Source: Azospirillum lipoferum 4B (lineage in GTDB: Bacteria > Pseudomonadota > Alphaproteobacteria > Azospirillales > Azospirillaceae). From it: a stretch of 64,000 bases of DNA. A model generated the notes under the pieces. That model made no database searches, was not told where the DNA came from, and saw only the letters and a program-made list of their open reading frames with translations. Of this stretch, positions 34,923 to 44,206 are shown piece by piece. The first letter of the stretch is position 1, and each line of letters begins with the position of its first letter. The position numbers were made by a program, and so were the translations under genes. The stretch is from NCBI RefSeq assembly GCF_000283655.1, contig NC_016623.1, positions 372,001-436,000 on the forward strand, read 5' to 3'.

Positions 34923-36169
34923 TTCTTCAGACCTCCCGTCGTCTGGCGGCCGAGCGCCAGCTTGCCGTAGAGCACCGCCAGCACCAGCGTGGACAGCAGC
35001 AGAACCGCGCCCAGCGCCGAGGCGAGGCCCCAGTTGACCGTTTCCGTGGTGTAGAAGGCGATGAAGGACGAAATCATCTGGTCCGCAGCACCGCCGACCA
35101 GCGCCGGCGTGATGTAGTAGCCGATGGCCAGGATGAAGACGAGCAGGCAGCCGGCGCCGATGCCCGGAATGGTCTGCGGCAGGTAGATGCGCAGGAAGGC
35201 GGTGACCGGCGGCGCGCCCAGCGAGGCGGCGGCCCGCATATAGGCCGGCGAGATGCCGCGCATGACGCTGTAGAGCGGCAGGATCATGAAGGGCAGCAGC
35301 ACATGGGTCATCGCCATGTAGACGCCGAAGCGGTTGTAGATCAGCCGCATCGGCTCTTCGATGATGCCCAGCCATTGCAGGGAGCCGTTGACGATGCCCT
35401 CGCTCTGCAGGATCACGATCCAGGCGCAGGTGCGCACCAGCAGCGAGGTCCAGAAGGGCAGCAGCACGAAGATCATCAGCAGGTTCGAGCGGCCGGTCGG
35501 CAGATTCGCCAGCATGTAGGCAACCGGGAAGCCCAGGATCAGGCAGAGCACGGTGACGCCGAAGCCGATCTCGAAGGTGCGCAGGAAGACGTCGCGGTAG
35601 ATCGACTGGTCCGCCGGGGCATGGACGATGTCGCCGTCCGGGTTGCGCGTCAGGTCGACCGCCGCCAGCAGGTAATAGCTGGTGACCGGACCGCTGGCGC
35701 TCTTGATCGCCGCCCAGCTCTCGCGCTCGCCCCAGGCCGGCGCGATCTCGATCAGCGTCGCCTTCGCGGTGCCGGGAGCGGGCTGCTCCTTCAGCTTGCG
35801 GCCGGTCGACAGCAGCGTGGTGCGGAAGCCGTTGACGACATAGTTCAGCCGCTTGGCGGCGACGGCCAGCGTTCCGGCCTCGCGCGCGGTGCGGATGTCG
35901 GCGGCGAGCGCGGCATAGGCGGCCTCGTCGGGCAGGCCCTGGCCGTTCCAGCGCTCCAGCGCCGCCACGGTCTGCGGCATCACCTGCGGCACTTCCCAGT
36001 CGTCCACCGACTTCCAGATCATGCCGGCGATCGGCACGACGAAGGTGAACAGCAGGAAGGCCAGCAGCGGCAGCACCAGACCCAGCGCACGGTACTGCCG
36101 GGCGCGCTCGGCCCGTTTCAATCGACGCTTCAACGGCACGTCGGCGCCGGCAACGAAGGCGGCTGTCAT
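34919..36169 (-). CDS. Polyamine-type ABC transporter permease (PotB/PotH-like)
   Basis: A 416-residue permease, longer than the usual 280-310 because about 140 residues are inserted between the first and second helices (WKSVDDWEVPQ to IVHAPADQSIYRDVF), presumably periplasmic. The EAA loop is YMRAAASLGAPPVTAFLRI. ATG 36169 has AGGA at good distance; ATG 36175 is too close to it. It pairs with the PotC-like permease with coupled translation. The big insertion is known in a subset of PotB homologues and may contact the binding protein. Confidence 0.9.
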   Translation of the reverse strand: MTAAFVAGADVPLKRRLKRAERARQYRALGLVLPLLAFLLFTFVVPIAGMIWKSVDDWEVPQVMPQTVAALERWNGQGLPDEAAYAALAADIRTAREAGTLAVAAKRLNYVVNGFRTTLLSTGRKLKEQPAPGTAKATLIEIAPAWGERESWAAIKSASGPVTSYYLLAAVDLTRNPDGDIVHAPADQSIYRDVFLRTFEIGFGVTVLCLILGFPVAYMLANLPTGRSNLLMIFVLLPFWTSLLVRTCAWIVILQSEGIVNGSLQWLGIIEEPMRLIYNRFGVYMAMTHVLLPFMILPLYSVMRGISPAYMRAAASLGAPPVTAFLRIYLPQTIPGIGAGCLLVFILAIGYYITPALVGGAADQMISSFIAFYTTETVNWGLASALGAVLLLSTLVLAVLYGKLALGRQTTGGLKN

Positions 36170-36196
36170 CGGCATTGTCCTGTTGGAAAGTCCCTT

Positions 36197-36341
36197 CCCT
36201 CTCCCGCCCCGGGAGAGGGTGGCGCCGAAGGCGCCGGGTGAGGGGTAATCCAAGGAACCATGCGGTTCGGGATTTTCGCGCTGCCCCTCACCCTTCCCGT
36301 GCTCCGCACGGACCCCTTCCCTCTCCCGGGACGGGAGAGGG
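36197..36341. repeat. Family-A composite palindromic element, copy 2
   Basis: 145 bp with both end palindromes (CCCTCTCCCGCCCCGGGAGAGGG and a near copy). The centre differs from the other copies (CAAGGAACCATGCGGTTCGG). It lies inside the importer operon, between the binding-protein stop and the first permease start. Confidence 0.85.
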
Positions 36342-36360
36342 AGACATCACAACTAAGTAC

Positions 36361-37407
36361 TTACTTCGCCGCCCACTTGTTGAAGCGTTCGGTCAGGCGG
36401 TCGATGTTCTCCAGCCAGAAGTCGGTGTTGATCTCCACCGCGTTCTTCATGTTGTCGGGCGAGGTCGGCAGGTCGGTCAGGACCGCCTTCGACAGCAGCG
36501 ACGGGGCCTTCTTGTTCGACGTGCCATAGGCGATGCCTTCGGACAGCTTGGCCTGGTTCTCCGCCTTGCCGACGAAGTTCAGGAACTTGTAGGCGGCCTC
36601 CTGATTCGGGCTGCCCTTCAGGATCACCCAGCTGTCGATGGTGTAGAGCGCGCCGTTCCACACCATGCCGAAGTTCTTGTTTTCCTTCTTGTTGGCGGCG
36701 TCGATGCGGCCGTTGTAGACCGAGGTCATCGCGACTTCGCCCGACGCCAGCAGCTGCGGCGGCTGGGCGCCGGCCTTCCACCAGACGATGTCGCTCTTGA
36801 TGGTGTCGAGCTTCTTGAAGGCGCGCTCGACACCGGCATCGGTGCCCAGAACCTTGTAGACGTCGGCCGGCGCCACGCCGTCGGCCATCAGCGCGATCTC
36901 CAGCGTGGTCTTGGCACCCTGGCGCAGGCCGCGCTTGCCCGGATACTTCTTGGTGTCGAAGAAATCGGCCCAGCTCTTCGGCGCGTCCTTCAGCTTGTCC
37001 TTGTCGTAGCCCAGCACGAAGTCATAGACGATGGCGCCGACGCCGCAGGCGTTGACGGTGGACGGCAGGTAAGCGTCCTCGCCGCCGATCTTGGAGTAGT
37101 TCAGCTTCTCGTACAGGCCTTCGTCGCAGCCCAGAGCCAGCTCCTCGCTCTCGACCTGCACCACGTCCCAGGTGGAGGCGCCGCCCTGGACCTTGGCGCG
37201 CAGGACGCCGACGCCGCCGTCCCAGGATTCGTCGTTCATCGGCGTGCCGGTGGCCTTGAACGGCTCGAAATAGACCTTCTTCTGGACATCCTGATAGGCG
37301 CCGCCCCACGACACGACGGTCAGGTCGCGGGCGCTGGCGGCCGAAGCCAAAGCCGTGAGGGCGGTGAAGGTCGCAGCGAAACCGAGAGCCACCTTAATCT
37401 TCGACAT
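36361..37407 (-). CDS. Polyamine-type ABC transporter substrate-binding protein
   Basis: A 348-residue periplasmic binding protein with a Sec signal peptide (KIKVALGFAATFTALTAL, cleavage after ASA). The fold features of the PotD/PotF group are present: LTVVSWGGAYQDVQKK, SWADFFDTKKYPGKRGLR and a C-terminal DFWLENIDRLTERFNKW. AAGGACGGGG supports ATG 37407. Acidic residues that bind polyamines cannot be checked by eye, so the ligand (putrescine, spermidine, or GABA/5-aminovalerate-like) is inferred from the neighbours. Confidence 0.9.
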   Translation of the reverse strand: MSKIKVALGFAATFTALTALASAASARDLTVVSWGGAYQDVQKKVYFEPFKATGTPMNDESWDGGVGVLRAKVQGGASTWDVVQVESEELALGCDEGLYEKLNYSKIGGEDAYLPSTVNACGVGAIVYDFVLGYDKDKLKDAPKSWADFFDTKKYPGKRGLRQGAKTTLEIALMADGVAPADVYKVLGTDAGVERAFKKLDTIKSDIVWWKAGAQPPQLLASGEVAMTSVYNGRIDAANKKENKNFGMVWNGALYTIDSWVILKGSPNQEAAYKFLNFVGKAENQAKLSEGIAYGTSNKKAPSLLSKAVLTDLPTSPDNMKNAVEINTDFWLENIDRLTERFNKWAAK

Positions 37408-37474
37408 GATCCCCGTCCTTATTCGTCGTGGTTGTTGTTGCTGGAAGGCACCCTGGCACTGAGGAACCACGTCC

Positions 37475-38584
37475 TCAGACCGGATCGAGCGCCCGGCAGT
37501 CCTCCGGGCGGAAAGCGATGTAGACGTCCTGGCCGGGCGCCAGACCGGCATAGGAGCCGGCCGGCAGCTTGACCATGAATTCCGGGTTGGCGGGCGTGGA
37601 CAGAATCGCCAGCGTGTGGTCGCCGACATAGATCAGGTCGGTCAGCGTGGCCGGCAGGCGGTTGGTGGTCGCGTCGCCGCTGTCGCCGGTCTCGATCGCC
37701 ACGCGCTCCGGACGGATGGACAGCGAGCTGCGGCTGCCGGCGCCGCTGACATTGACCGCCTGCGCCACCACCGAGCCGCCGGCATCCAGCGCGACCCGAG
37801 CCCAACCCTGTTCGATATTTTCAACAACGCCGTTCAGAACATTGTTCTCGCCGATGAAGTTGGCGACGAAGCTGTTCACCGGCCGCTCATACAGCGCATC
37901 CGGGCGGTCGATCTGCTGGACGATGCCGTCGTTGAACACCGCGATTCGGTCGGACATCGTCAGCGCTTCCCCCTGGTCGTGGGTGACGTAGACGACGGTC
38001 AGGCCCATCGTCTCGTGCAGGCGCTTGATCTCCAGCTGCATATGTTCGCGCAGGCGCTTGTCGAGCGCGCCCAGCGGTTCGTCCATCAGCACCAGGGCGG
38101 GGTTGAACACCAGGGCGCGGGCCAGTGCCACGCGCTGCTGCTGGCCGCCGGACAGCTGGCCGGGACGGCGCGACGCCAGGTTGCCGAGCTTGATCATGTC
38201 GAGCGCGGCGGCCACGCGTTCCTTGGTTTCCGCCTTGGAAACACCGCGCACCGACAGCGGGAAGGCGACGTTTTCCTCGATCGTCAGGTGGGGGAACAGG
38301 GCGTAGTTCTGGAAGACCATGCCGATGTCGCGCTTGTGCGGCGGCACGTTCTTGATCGGCCGGTCGCCGATGAAGATGTCGCCATGGGTCGGCACCTCGA
38401 ACCCGGCCAGCATCATCAGCGTGGTGGTCTTGCCCGACCCCGACGGCCCCAGCAGCGTCAGGAATTCGCCCTTGCGGATGTCGAGATCGAGGCTTTTCAC
38501 CACCAGATGCTCGCCATCGTAGGTCTTCTGCACCCCGGTGAAGCGCACCAGGGTATCTGTCGTCGCGATCATCCCGCCGTCCAT
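37475..38584 (-). CDS. Polyamine-type ABC transporter ATPase (PotA-like)
   Basis: A 369-residue ATPase. Walker A is GPSGSGKT, the signature is [15 protein letters not shown], Walker B is [11 protein letters not shown], and the switch His lies in THDQGEAL. The C-terminal TOBE domain (about 275-365) is typical of PotA/CysA-type importers. ATG 38584 has GGGAG upstream; ATG 38572 is also possible. It is the first gene of the four-gene importer operon. A site resembling the gabD operator lies 84 nt upstream. Confidence 0.92.
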   Translation of the reverse strand: MDGGMIATTDTLVRFTGVQKTYDGEHLVVKSLDLDIRKGEFLTLLGPSGSGKTTTLMMLAGFEVPTHGDIFIGDRPIKNVPPHKRDIGMVFQNYALFPHLTIEENVAFPLSVRGVSKAETKERVAAALDMIKLGNLASRRPGQLSGGQQQRVALARALVFNPALVLMDEPLGALDKRLREHMQLEIKRLHETMGLTVVYVTHDQGEALTMSDRIAVFNDGIVQQIDRPDALYERPVNSFVANFIGENNVLNGVVENIEQGWARVALDAGGSVVAQAVNVSGAGSRSSLSIRPERVAIETGDSGDATTNRLPATLTDLIYVGDHTLAILSTPANPEFMVKLPAGSYAGLAPGQDVYIAFRPEDCRALDPV

Positions 38585-38901
38585 CCGTCCGCTCCCGTCA
38601 CAGGCGACCTGGATCCGGGTACGCCACCCCGGCCCGGTCCGTCTTTCTGGCCCTGACGGTAACACGCGTTTAAGAAAATAGACAAGAGGAATGACTATGC
38701 CTTGATCAATTCAACAGTCTGCCGTTTTTTTGTGCAAATGCGAAGGCCCTGCTTACGCTTCGACCGGCAGTGTGCTCCATTCGCATGCGATTGAGAAGAC
38801 CAATGATCGATCTCGCGGACAGACGGAAGTATGAAAATCAGCTGTTGCCGCGAAGGGAGGGGGCGAATCGCCGCAGGCGACCCGCCCCCAATTCCCCCCG
38901 T
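38585..38901. other. Intergenic region upstream of the ABC importer operon
   Basis: A 317-bp gap. It contains the operator candidate (38668-38683), an AT-rich promoter-like stretch (about 38665-38740), and near its right end a GC hairpin (38859-38889) just after the TRAP binding-protein gene. That hairpin could end its transcript but lacks a T run. Confidence 0.5.
38668..38683. promoter_or_regulatory. Second candidate site for the XRE-cupin regulator
   Basis: GTTTAAGAAAATAGAC matches the palindrome upstream of gabD (GTTTAATAAATTAAAC) at 13 of 16 positions, including both outer half-sites. It lies 84-99 nt before the importer start codon. Confidence 0.55.
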
Positions 38902-40008
38902 TCAGCGCTGCTGGGCGGCCTGGGAGTAGACGAAGCTGTCGAAGCCGTTCTCGGCCACCCGGAACCACAGCCGCTCCTGCTCCAGGAAGGGCTTCCAGCC
39001 GTCATAGACCTTCTTGAAGCGCGGGTTGCCGGCGGCGAGCTTGTCGTAGAATTCGAACGCCGCCTTCTCGCAGGCCTGCATCATGTCGCGCGGGAAGGGC
39101 CGCAGCACGGCGCCGCCGGCGACCAGCCGCTTCAGCGCGGCGGCGTTCAGCGTGTCGTACTTGGCGATCATCCAGGTGTTGGCCTCCCAGCAGGCCTGCT
39201 CCAGGATGGTCTGGTAGGATTTCGGCAGCGATTCCCAGGCCTGCATGTTGAACATCAGCGGGATCTGCGCCGAGCCCTCCCACCAGCCGGGGTAGTAGTA
39301 GTATTTGGCGACCTTGTAGAATCCCAGCTTCTCGTCGTCGTGGGGGCCGACGAACTCCGCCGCGTCGATGGTGCCGCGTTCCAGCGCCGGATAGATGTCG
39401 CCGCCGCCGAGCTGCTGCGGGACCAGACCGAAGGGCGTCAGGATCTGGCCGACCAGACCGCCGATGCGCATCTTCAGCCCCTTCAGATCCTCCAGGCTCT
39501 TGATCTCCTTGCGGAACCAGCCGCCCATCTGGGCGCCGGTGTTGCCGGCGGGGATGTGGTGGATGTTGTAATCCTTGAACACCTCCCGCATCAGCTCCAG
39601 CCCGCCGCCATGCATCATCCAGGCGATGTGCTGGCGCGTGTTCAGGCCGAAGGGCATGGCGGTGTCGAAGCAGAAGGTCGGATCCTTGCCGACATAGAAA
39701 TAGGCCGCCGACTGGCCGCACTCGACGGTGCCGTTCTGCACCGCGTCCAGCACCTGCAGCGCCGGAACGATCTCGCCGGCGGCGAAGGGGCGGATCTGGA
39801 ACTTGCCGTCGGTGGCGTCGGACACGCGCCGGGCGATGAACTCCGCCGCGCCATAGATGGTGTCGAGGCTCTTGGGATAGCTCGACGCCATGCGCCACTT
39901 GATCTCCGGCTGGGAGCTCTGGGCGATGGCCGGGGCCGCAATGGTCCCGACGGTTCCGGCGGCGGCAAGGCCGACACCGGCGCTGGAAAGGAACGCACGC
40001 CGTTTCAT
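38902..40008 (-). CDS. TRAP transporter substrate-binding protein (orphan)
   Basis: A 368-residue DctP/TakP-family periplasmic protein. The N-terminus is Tat-like (KRRAFLSSAG, then a hydrophobic stretch and cleavage after AIA). Family features are IRPFAAGEIVPALQVLDAVQ, MRIGGLVGQILTPFG and LERGTIDAAEFVGPHDDEKL; the last matches TakP-type 2-oxoacid binders. ATG 40008 has GGGAAG upstream. TRAP systems need DctQ and DctM membrane proteins, and neither is nearby. Confidence 0.9.
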   Translation of the reverse strand: MKRRAFLSSAGVGLAAAGTVGTIAAPAIAQSSQPEIKWRMASSYPKSLDTIYGAAEFIARRVSDATDGKFQIRPFAAGEIVPALQVLDAVQNGTVECGQSAAYFYVGKDPTFCFDTAMPFGLNTRQHIAWMMHGGGLELMREVFKDYNIHHIPAGNTGAQMGGWFRKEIKSLEDLKGLKMRIGGLVGQILTPFGLVPQQLGGGDIYPALERGTIDAAEFVGPHDDEKLGFYKVAKYYYYPGWWEGSAQIPLMFNMQAWESLPKSYQTILEQACWEANTWMIAKYDTLNAAALKRLVAGGAVLRPFPRDMMQACEKAAFEFYDKLAAGNPRFKKVYDGWKPFLEQERLWFRVAENGFDSFVYSQAAQQR

Positions 40009-40476
40009 GATGACGAATCTTCCCGACTGTATGGTTCGTTGGGCCGACATGATAGCGCAATCAACCGTTCGGGGAATCCCCCTTCCACCGGGGCAACACG
40101 GAATATGCGGAAGATCCTTGCGCCGGAAACGAAAAATCCAGCCGCATTGGGCTGGATTTTCGGCGACGCAGCATTATTTTTTGTTTCGATCGCCTGTCAG
40201 GCGTTTCCTCCCTAAACTCGGGCCGCGGCACAATAGCTAGCGGCCTTTTCCTTTTTCTGCAATACGCTGAAAGTCAGTTTCGCAAACTTTTTTGGCGGAT
40301 GCACGACCGGCGCGCGTCAAACGGCAGATACCGATCTTCCATAAATTGCAGATGCCCGCGACTGTTTTGGTTGATCCCTTGTAAAGGGCCGGGATGGCGC
40401 AGTGTCTTCACTGGTCGAACTCTGCCCCACCCTTTGCGATTCCCGATGGGACCAGGGTCGGGGTAGGGGCGGAAGG
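40009..40476. other. Intergenic region upstream of the TRAP binding-protein gene
   Basis: A 468-bp gap with no credible gene. It holds a terminator (40133-40160) and AT-rich patches around 40170-40300 that may carry the promoter of the binding-protein gene. Confidence 0.5.
40133..40160 (-). terminator. Rho-independent terminator
   Basis: The perfect 11-bp stem AAAATCCAGCC / GGCTGGATTTT with a 6-nt loop is followed on the minus strand by TTTTTCGTTT. It probably ends leftward transcripts from the metallopeptidase gene, or attenuates the TRAP binding-protein gene 125 nt further on. Confidence 0.7.
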
Positions 40477-41547
40477 CTACAGCCCCCGCACCATCCCGTT
40501 CATGAATCCCAGCTTCTCGATCACCGATGCCGACAGGATGAAGGGGTAGAGATCCGGCTGACCCATGCTGCGGTTCAGGCTGTTTACCGCATAGGTCAAG
40601 GGCAGCCAGGGGTCGATCAGATCCTCGATGTGCCGGGCCTTGTGGGGGTTGAAGTCGATCTCCGATTCGAGCTCTGCCCCTTCGCTGATGCGCGGGCGGA
40701 TCCGCAGGCCGAAGGCACGGGCGGTCTCCAGCGTGTCGACGATGTGGAGGTAATGCGCCCAGGTCTCGGCGAAATCCTCCCACGGGTGGGCGGTGGCGTA
40801 GGAGCTGACGAAATTCGCCTGCCAATTGGCCGGCGCGCCGTTGGCGTAGTGGCGTTTCAGCGCCTCGCCGTAATCCTGGCGCTCGTCGCCGAACAGGGCG
40901 CGGAAGCGTTTCAGCAGGGCCGGGTCGTCGCGCACCTGCCGGTCCCAGACATAATGGCCGATCTCGTGCCGGAAATGGCCGAGCAGCGTGCGGTAGGGCT
41001 CGCCCATATCGGTGCGCCGCTTCTCGCGTTCGGCGTCGTCGGCCTCGGCGACGTTGATGGTGATCAGGCCGTTGGCGTGGCCGGTCAGCACCGGCGTCAC
41101 CGTGCCGTCGGCGGCGACGGTGTCGGACAGGAAATCGAAGGCCAGCCCTTCCTCCGGATTTTCGATCCGGGTCTGCAGCGGCAGAGTCAGGTTGGTCAGC
41201 GTGTAGAACAGGTGGTGCTTGGCCAGTTCCAGCTTGCGCCAGAGCGTCAGGTTGGCGGTGTCGGACAGGTCGGGGATGGTGCGGTTGTGCCGGCAGGCGG
41301 CGCAATGGGTGTCGGATGAGTCGGCCGGCAGCATCCAGTTGCAGGCGTCCAATTCGGCGTTCGCACAGAATTTGTAGAGCGGTTCGCTGGTGGCGAGCGC
41401 GCTCCACACCCCGTCATGGTCGGTCGGGTCGATGGCCGACAGCGTGCCCACATCCGGCAGATAGCCAAGCCGGTAGCCGCAACGCTCGCACAGCGTGTTC
41501 TCGAAATAGAGCGGCTGGCGGCAGTTCTGGCATTCGAACAGTTTCAT
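40477..41547 (-). CDS. Zinc-ribbon putative zinc metallopeptidase
   Basis: A 356-residue cytoplasmic protein. It has an N-terminal zinc ribbon (C6, C9, C20, C23), further paired cysteines (C61, C69, C82, C85), and a metallopeptidase-like motif HEIGH (H194, E195, H198) followed by ETWAHYLHIVDT, which may supply the third ligand. This matches the bacterial family annotated as zinc-ribbon putative zinc-binding peptidase; its substrates are unknown. ATG 41547 begins directly with the ribbon; the frame to 41661 runs through the repeat and is not coding. Confidence 0.85.
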   Translation of the reverse strand: MKLFECQNCRQPLYFENTLCERCGYRLGYLPDVGTLSAIDPTDHDGVWSALATSEPLYKFCANAELDACNWMLPADSSDTHCAACRHNRTIPDLSDTANLTLWRKLELAKHHLFYTLTNLTLPLQTRIENPEEGLAFDFLSDTVAADGTVTPVLTGHANGLITINVAEADDAEREKRRTDMGEPYRTLLGHFRHEIGHYVWDRQVRDDPALLKRFRALFGDERQDYGEALKRHYANGAPANWQANFVSSYATAHPWEDFAETWAHYLHIVDTLETARAFGLRIRPRISEGAELESEIDFNPHKARHIEDLIDPWLPLTYAVNSLNRSMGQPDLYPFILSASVIEKLGFMNGMVRGL

Positions 41548-41565
41548 GGCGGCGGATCCTGCATG

Positions 41566-41721
41566 CCCTCTCCCGCCCCGGGAGAGGGAGGGGACCCGCG
41601 CCGAAGGCGTGGGGAGGGTGAGGGGTGATCCAAGGAACCGGAAGCGCATGGTTCCTTGCACGACCCCTCACCCTTCCCATGCTGCGCATGGGCCCCTTCC
41701 CTCTCCCGGGACGGGAGAGGG
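41566..41721. repeat. Family-A composite palindromic element, copy 3
   Basis: 156 bp with both end palindromes. The central inverted segments GGTGATCCAAGGAACC and GGTTCCTTGCACGACCCCTC are nearly identical to copy 1, and the inner hairpin is CCCATGCTGCGCATGGG. It lies between the glgX stop and the metallopeptidase start, both leftward. Confidence 0.88.
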
Positions 41722-41736
41722 AGATTTGGCGTCGGT

Positions 41737-44085
41737 TCAGGTGGGCTTCTTCGCTTCGGGCTTGGCCTCGGCAGCCGCTTCCACCTTTTCCGGTTCTTTT
41801 ACCGCCTCCTCCGTCACCGCTTCCTCCTCCGCCGGTTCCTTCACCTCCGCCGGCTTCTCCTCCTCCACGCTTTCCTCGCCGAAGGACAGGGTCGGGCTTT
41901 CGGCGACGTTGCGCAGGGCGTGGGCGGCGCGGCGGAGCGCGAAGGAGGTCTTGCCTTCCGGTTCCAGCGCCAGCAGCAGCAGCGAGCGGCCGGTCACCAT
42001 ATAGGTGTCGCCGGTGTCGACGCGCGGCGCCTCGTCGGGGTCCGGCAGGTTGGTGTCGACCAGACAGCGCCAGACGCTGCCGCCTGTCACCTCGGGCAGG
42101 GTGAACCCGACCACGTCGTGATGGCCGTTGATGACCAGAAGCAGCGTGGCGTCCATCGCCGGCCGCTTGATGCCGCTGGCCTGGGCGCGGCCGTCCAGCA
42201 GCATGCCCATGCAGCGGGCGTTGCCGTCATGCCAATGGCTTTCGTCCATCTCGTCGGCGCTGGGGGTCAGCCATGTCACGTCCTTGATGTCGAACTCGGC
42301 ATTGTATTCGCCCGACAGGAAGCGGCCACGGCGCAGCATGGGGAAGGACTGGCGCACCGCGACGACGCGGCGGACGAACTCGATCAGCGCCTGCCCGTCC
42401 TCGTCGATGCCGTCCCAGTTCAGCCACGCCGTCTCGTTGTCCTGGCAATAGGCGTTGTTGTTGCCGTGCTGGGTGTTGCCGAACTCGTCGCCGGCCAGCA
42501 GCATCGGCGAGCCCTGGGACAGCAGCAGCGTCGCCAGCATGTTGCGCTTCTGGCGTTCGCGCAGTTCTCTGATCTCGGGGTCGTCGGTCGGACCCTCCAC
42601 CCCATGGTTCCAGGACAGGTTGTGGGAGTGGCCGTCGTTGTTGTCCTCGCCGTTCGCCTCGTTGTGCTTGTCGTTGTAGGAGACGAGGTCGTTCAGCGTG
42701 TAGCCGTCATGGGCGGTGATGAAGTTCACGCTGGCCCAGGGCTTGCGCCCACGCTTGTCGAACAGGTCGGCGGAACCGCACAGCCGCGGCGCCACCTCCG
42801 GCAGCTTGCCCTCGTCGCCCTTCCAGAAGGCGCGGACGGTGTCGCGGTAGCGGTCGTTCCACTCCGCCCAGCCCGGCGGGAAATTGCCGACCTGATAGCC
42901 GCCGGGGCCGCAGTCCCAAGGCTCGGCGATCAGCTTGAGGCTGTTCAGGATCGGGTCCTGCAGGCAACTGTCGAGGAAGCCGCCGCCCTCGTCGAAGCCG
43001 TAGGACTCGCGGCCGAGGATGGTGGCGAGGTCGAAGCGGAAGCCGTCGACATGCATCTCGGTCGCCCAGTAGCGCAGGCTGTCGGTGACCATCTGCAGCA
43101 CGCGCGGGTGGCTGAGGTTGACGGTGTTCCCGGTCCCCGTCTCGTTGATGTAATAGCGCTTCTGGTCCGGGAGCAGGCGGTAGTAGGAGGCGTTGTCGAT
43201 GCCCTTGAAGGACAGCGTCGGCCCGCGCTCGTTGCCCTCGGCCGTGTGGTTGTAGACGACGTCGAGGATCACCTCCAGCCCGGCGTTGTGGAGATGGGCG
43301 ACCATCTCCTTGAATTCCTTGATGGCGTTGCCCGACGCGGCATAGCGCGGTTCCGGCGCGAAGAAGCCGATGGAGTTGTAGCCCCAGTAATTCGCCAGCC
43401 CCTTGTCGACCAGATGCTGGTCCTGGACGAAGGCATGGACCGGCAGCAGCTCCACCGAGGTGACGCCGAGCGACTTGATGTAGTCGACCACCTCCTTCAC
43501 CGCCATGCCGCCATAGGTGCCGCGCAGGCTGTCGGGCACCGCCGGGTGCAGCTTGGTGAAGCCCTTCACATGGGTTTCGTAGAAGATGGTGCGGTCCCAG
43601 GCGGTGCCGGGCTTGTGGTCGCGGCCCCAGGTGAAGGCGGGGTCGATCACCTTGCATTTCGGCATGAAGGGCGCGCTGTCGCGCTCGTCATAGGTCAGGT
43701 CGTCGCCCGATTCCATCACATAGCCGAAATGGGCCGGGTTCCAGCGGATCTCGCCGACCAGCTCCTTGGCATAGGGGTCGAGCAGAAGCTTGTTGGGGTT
43801 GAAGCGGTGCCCCTGCTCCGGCTCGTAGGGGCCATAGACGCGGTAGCCGTAGAGCAGGCCGGGACGGGCATCGGGCAGGTAGCCGTGCCAGATCTCGTTG
43901 GTGAATTCGGGAAGCTCGATGCGTTCGAGCTCCTCCTCGCCATTTTCATCGAACAGACACAGTTCGACCTTGGTGGCGTGGGCGGAAAACAAGGCGAAGT
44001 TGACGCCGAGGCCGTCCCACGTCGCGCCCAGCGGAAAGGGCAATCCTTCGCCGAGCCGCGTTGCCTGTCTCAGGATGTTTGCCAT
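41737..44085 (-). CDS. glgX: Glycogen debranching enzyme with acidic tail
   Basis: A 782-residue GH13 isoamylase-type enzyme that cuts alpha-1,6 branches of phosphorylase-trimmed glycogen. It has an N-terminal CBM48-like domain (LGVNFALFSAHATKVELCLF) and catalytic segments VDGFRFDLATILG (nucleophile Asp), LIAEPWDCGPGGYQ (acid Glu) and FITAHDGYTLNDL (Asp). The start at 44085 begins MANILRQATRLGEGLP. The last 65 or so residues are an unusual Glu/Lys/Pro/Ala-rich tail absent from typical GlgX proteins. No other glycogen genes are adjacent. Confidence 0.92.
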   Translation of the reverse strand: MANILRQATRLGEGLPFPLGATWDGLGVNFALFSAHATKVELCLFDENGEEELERIELPEFTNEIWHGYLPDARPGLLYGYRVYGPYEPEQGHRFNPNKLLLDPYAKELVGEIRWNPAHFGYVMESGDDLTYDERDSAPFMPKCKVIDPAFTWGRDHKPGTAWDRTIFYETHVKGFTKLHPAVPDSLRGTYGGMAVKEVVDYIKSLGVTSVELLPVHAFVQDQHLVDKGLANYWGYNSIGFFAPEPRYAASGNAIKEFKEMVAHLHNAGLEVILDVVYNHTAEGNERGPTLSFKGIDNASYYRLLPDQKRYYINETGTGNTVNLSHPRVLQMVTDSLRYWATEMHVDGFRFDLATILGRESYGFDEGGGFLDSCLQDPILNSLKLIAEPWDCGPGGYQVGNFPPGWAEWNDRYRDTVRAFWKGDEGKLPEVAPRLCGSADLFDKRGRKPWASVNFITAHDGYTLNDLVSYNDKHNEANGEDNNDGHSHNLSWNHGVEGPTDDPEIRELRERQKRNMLATLLLSQGSPMLLAGDEFGNTQHGNNNAYCQDNETAWLNWDGIDEDGQALIEFVRRVVAVRQSFPMLRRGRFLSGEYNAEFDIKDVTWLTPSADEMDESHWHDGNARCMGMLLDGRAQASGIKRPAMDATLLLVINGHHDVVGFTLPEVTGGSVWRCLVDTNLPDPDEAPRVDTGDTYMVTGRSLLLLALEPEGKTSFALRRAAHALRNVAESPTLSFGEESVEEEKPAEVKEPAEEEAVTEEAVKEPEKVEAAAEAKPEAKKPT

Positions 44086-44206
44086 GATCGCCCACTTCTC
44101 CGCCTGGATCGAAAGTCGTGCCCTCGCCTCAGAACAGTGTGAAGCGCGGGCCGAGCCTTCAACCCGGCCGATGGGCGCTTGTTCCTTCCCGAAGCTCCTC
44201 ATCCCT

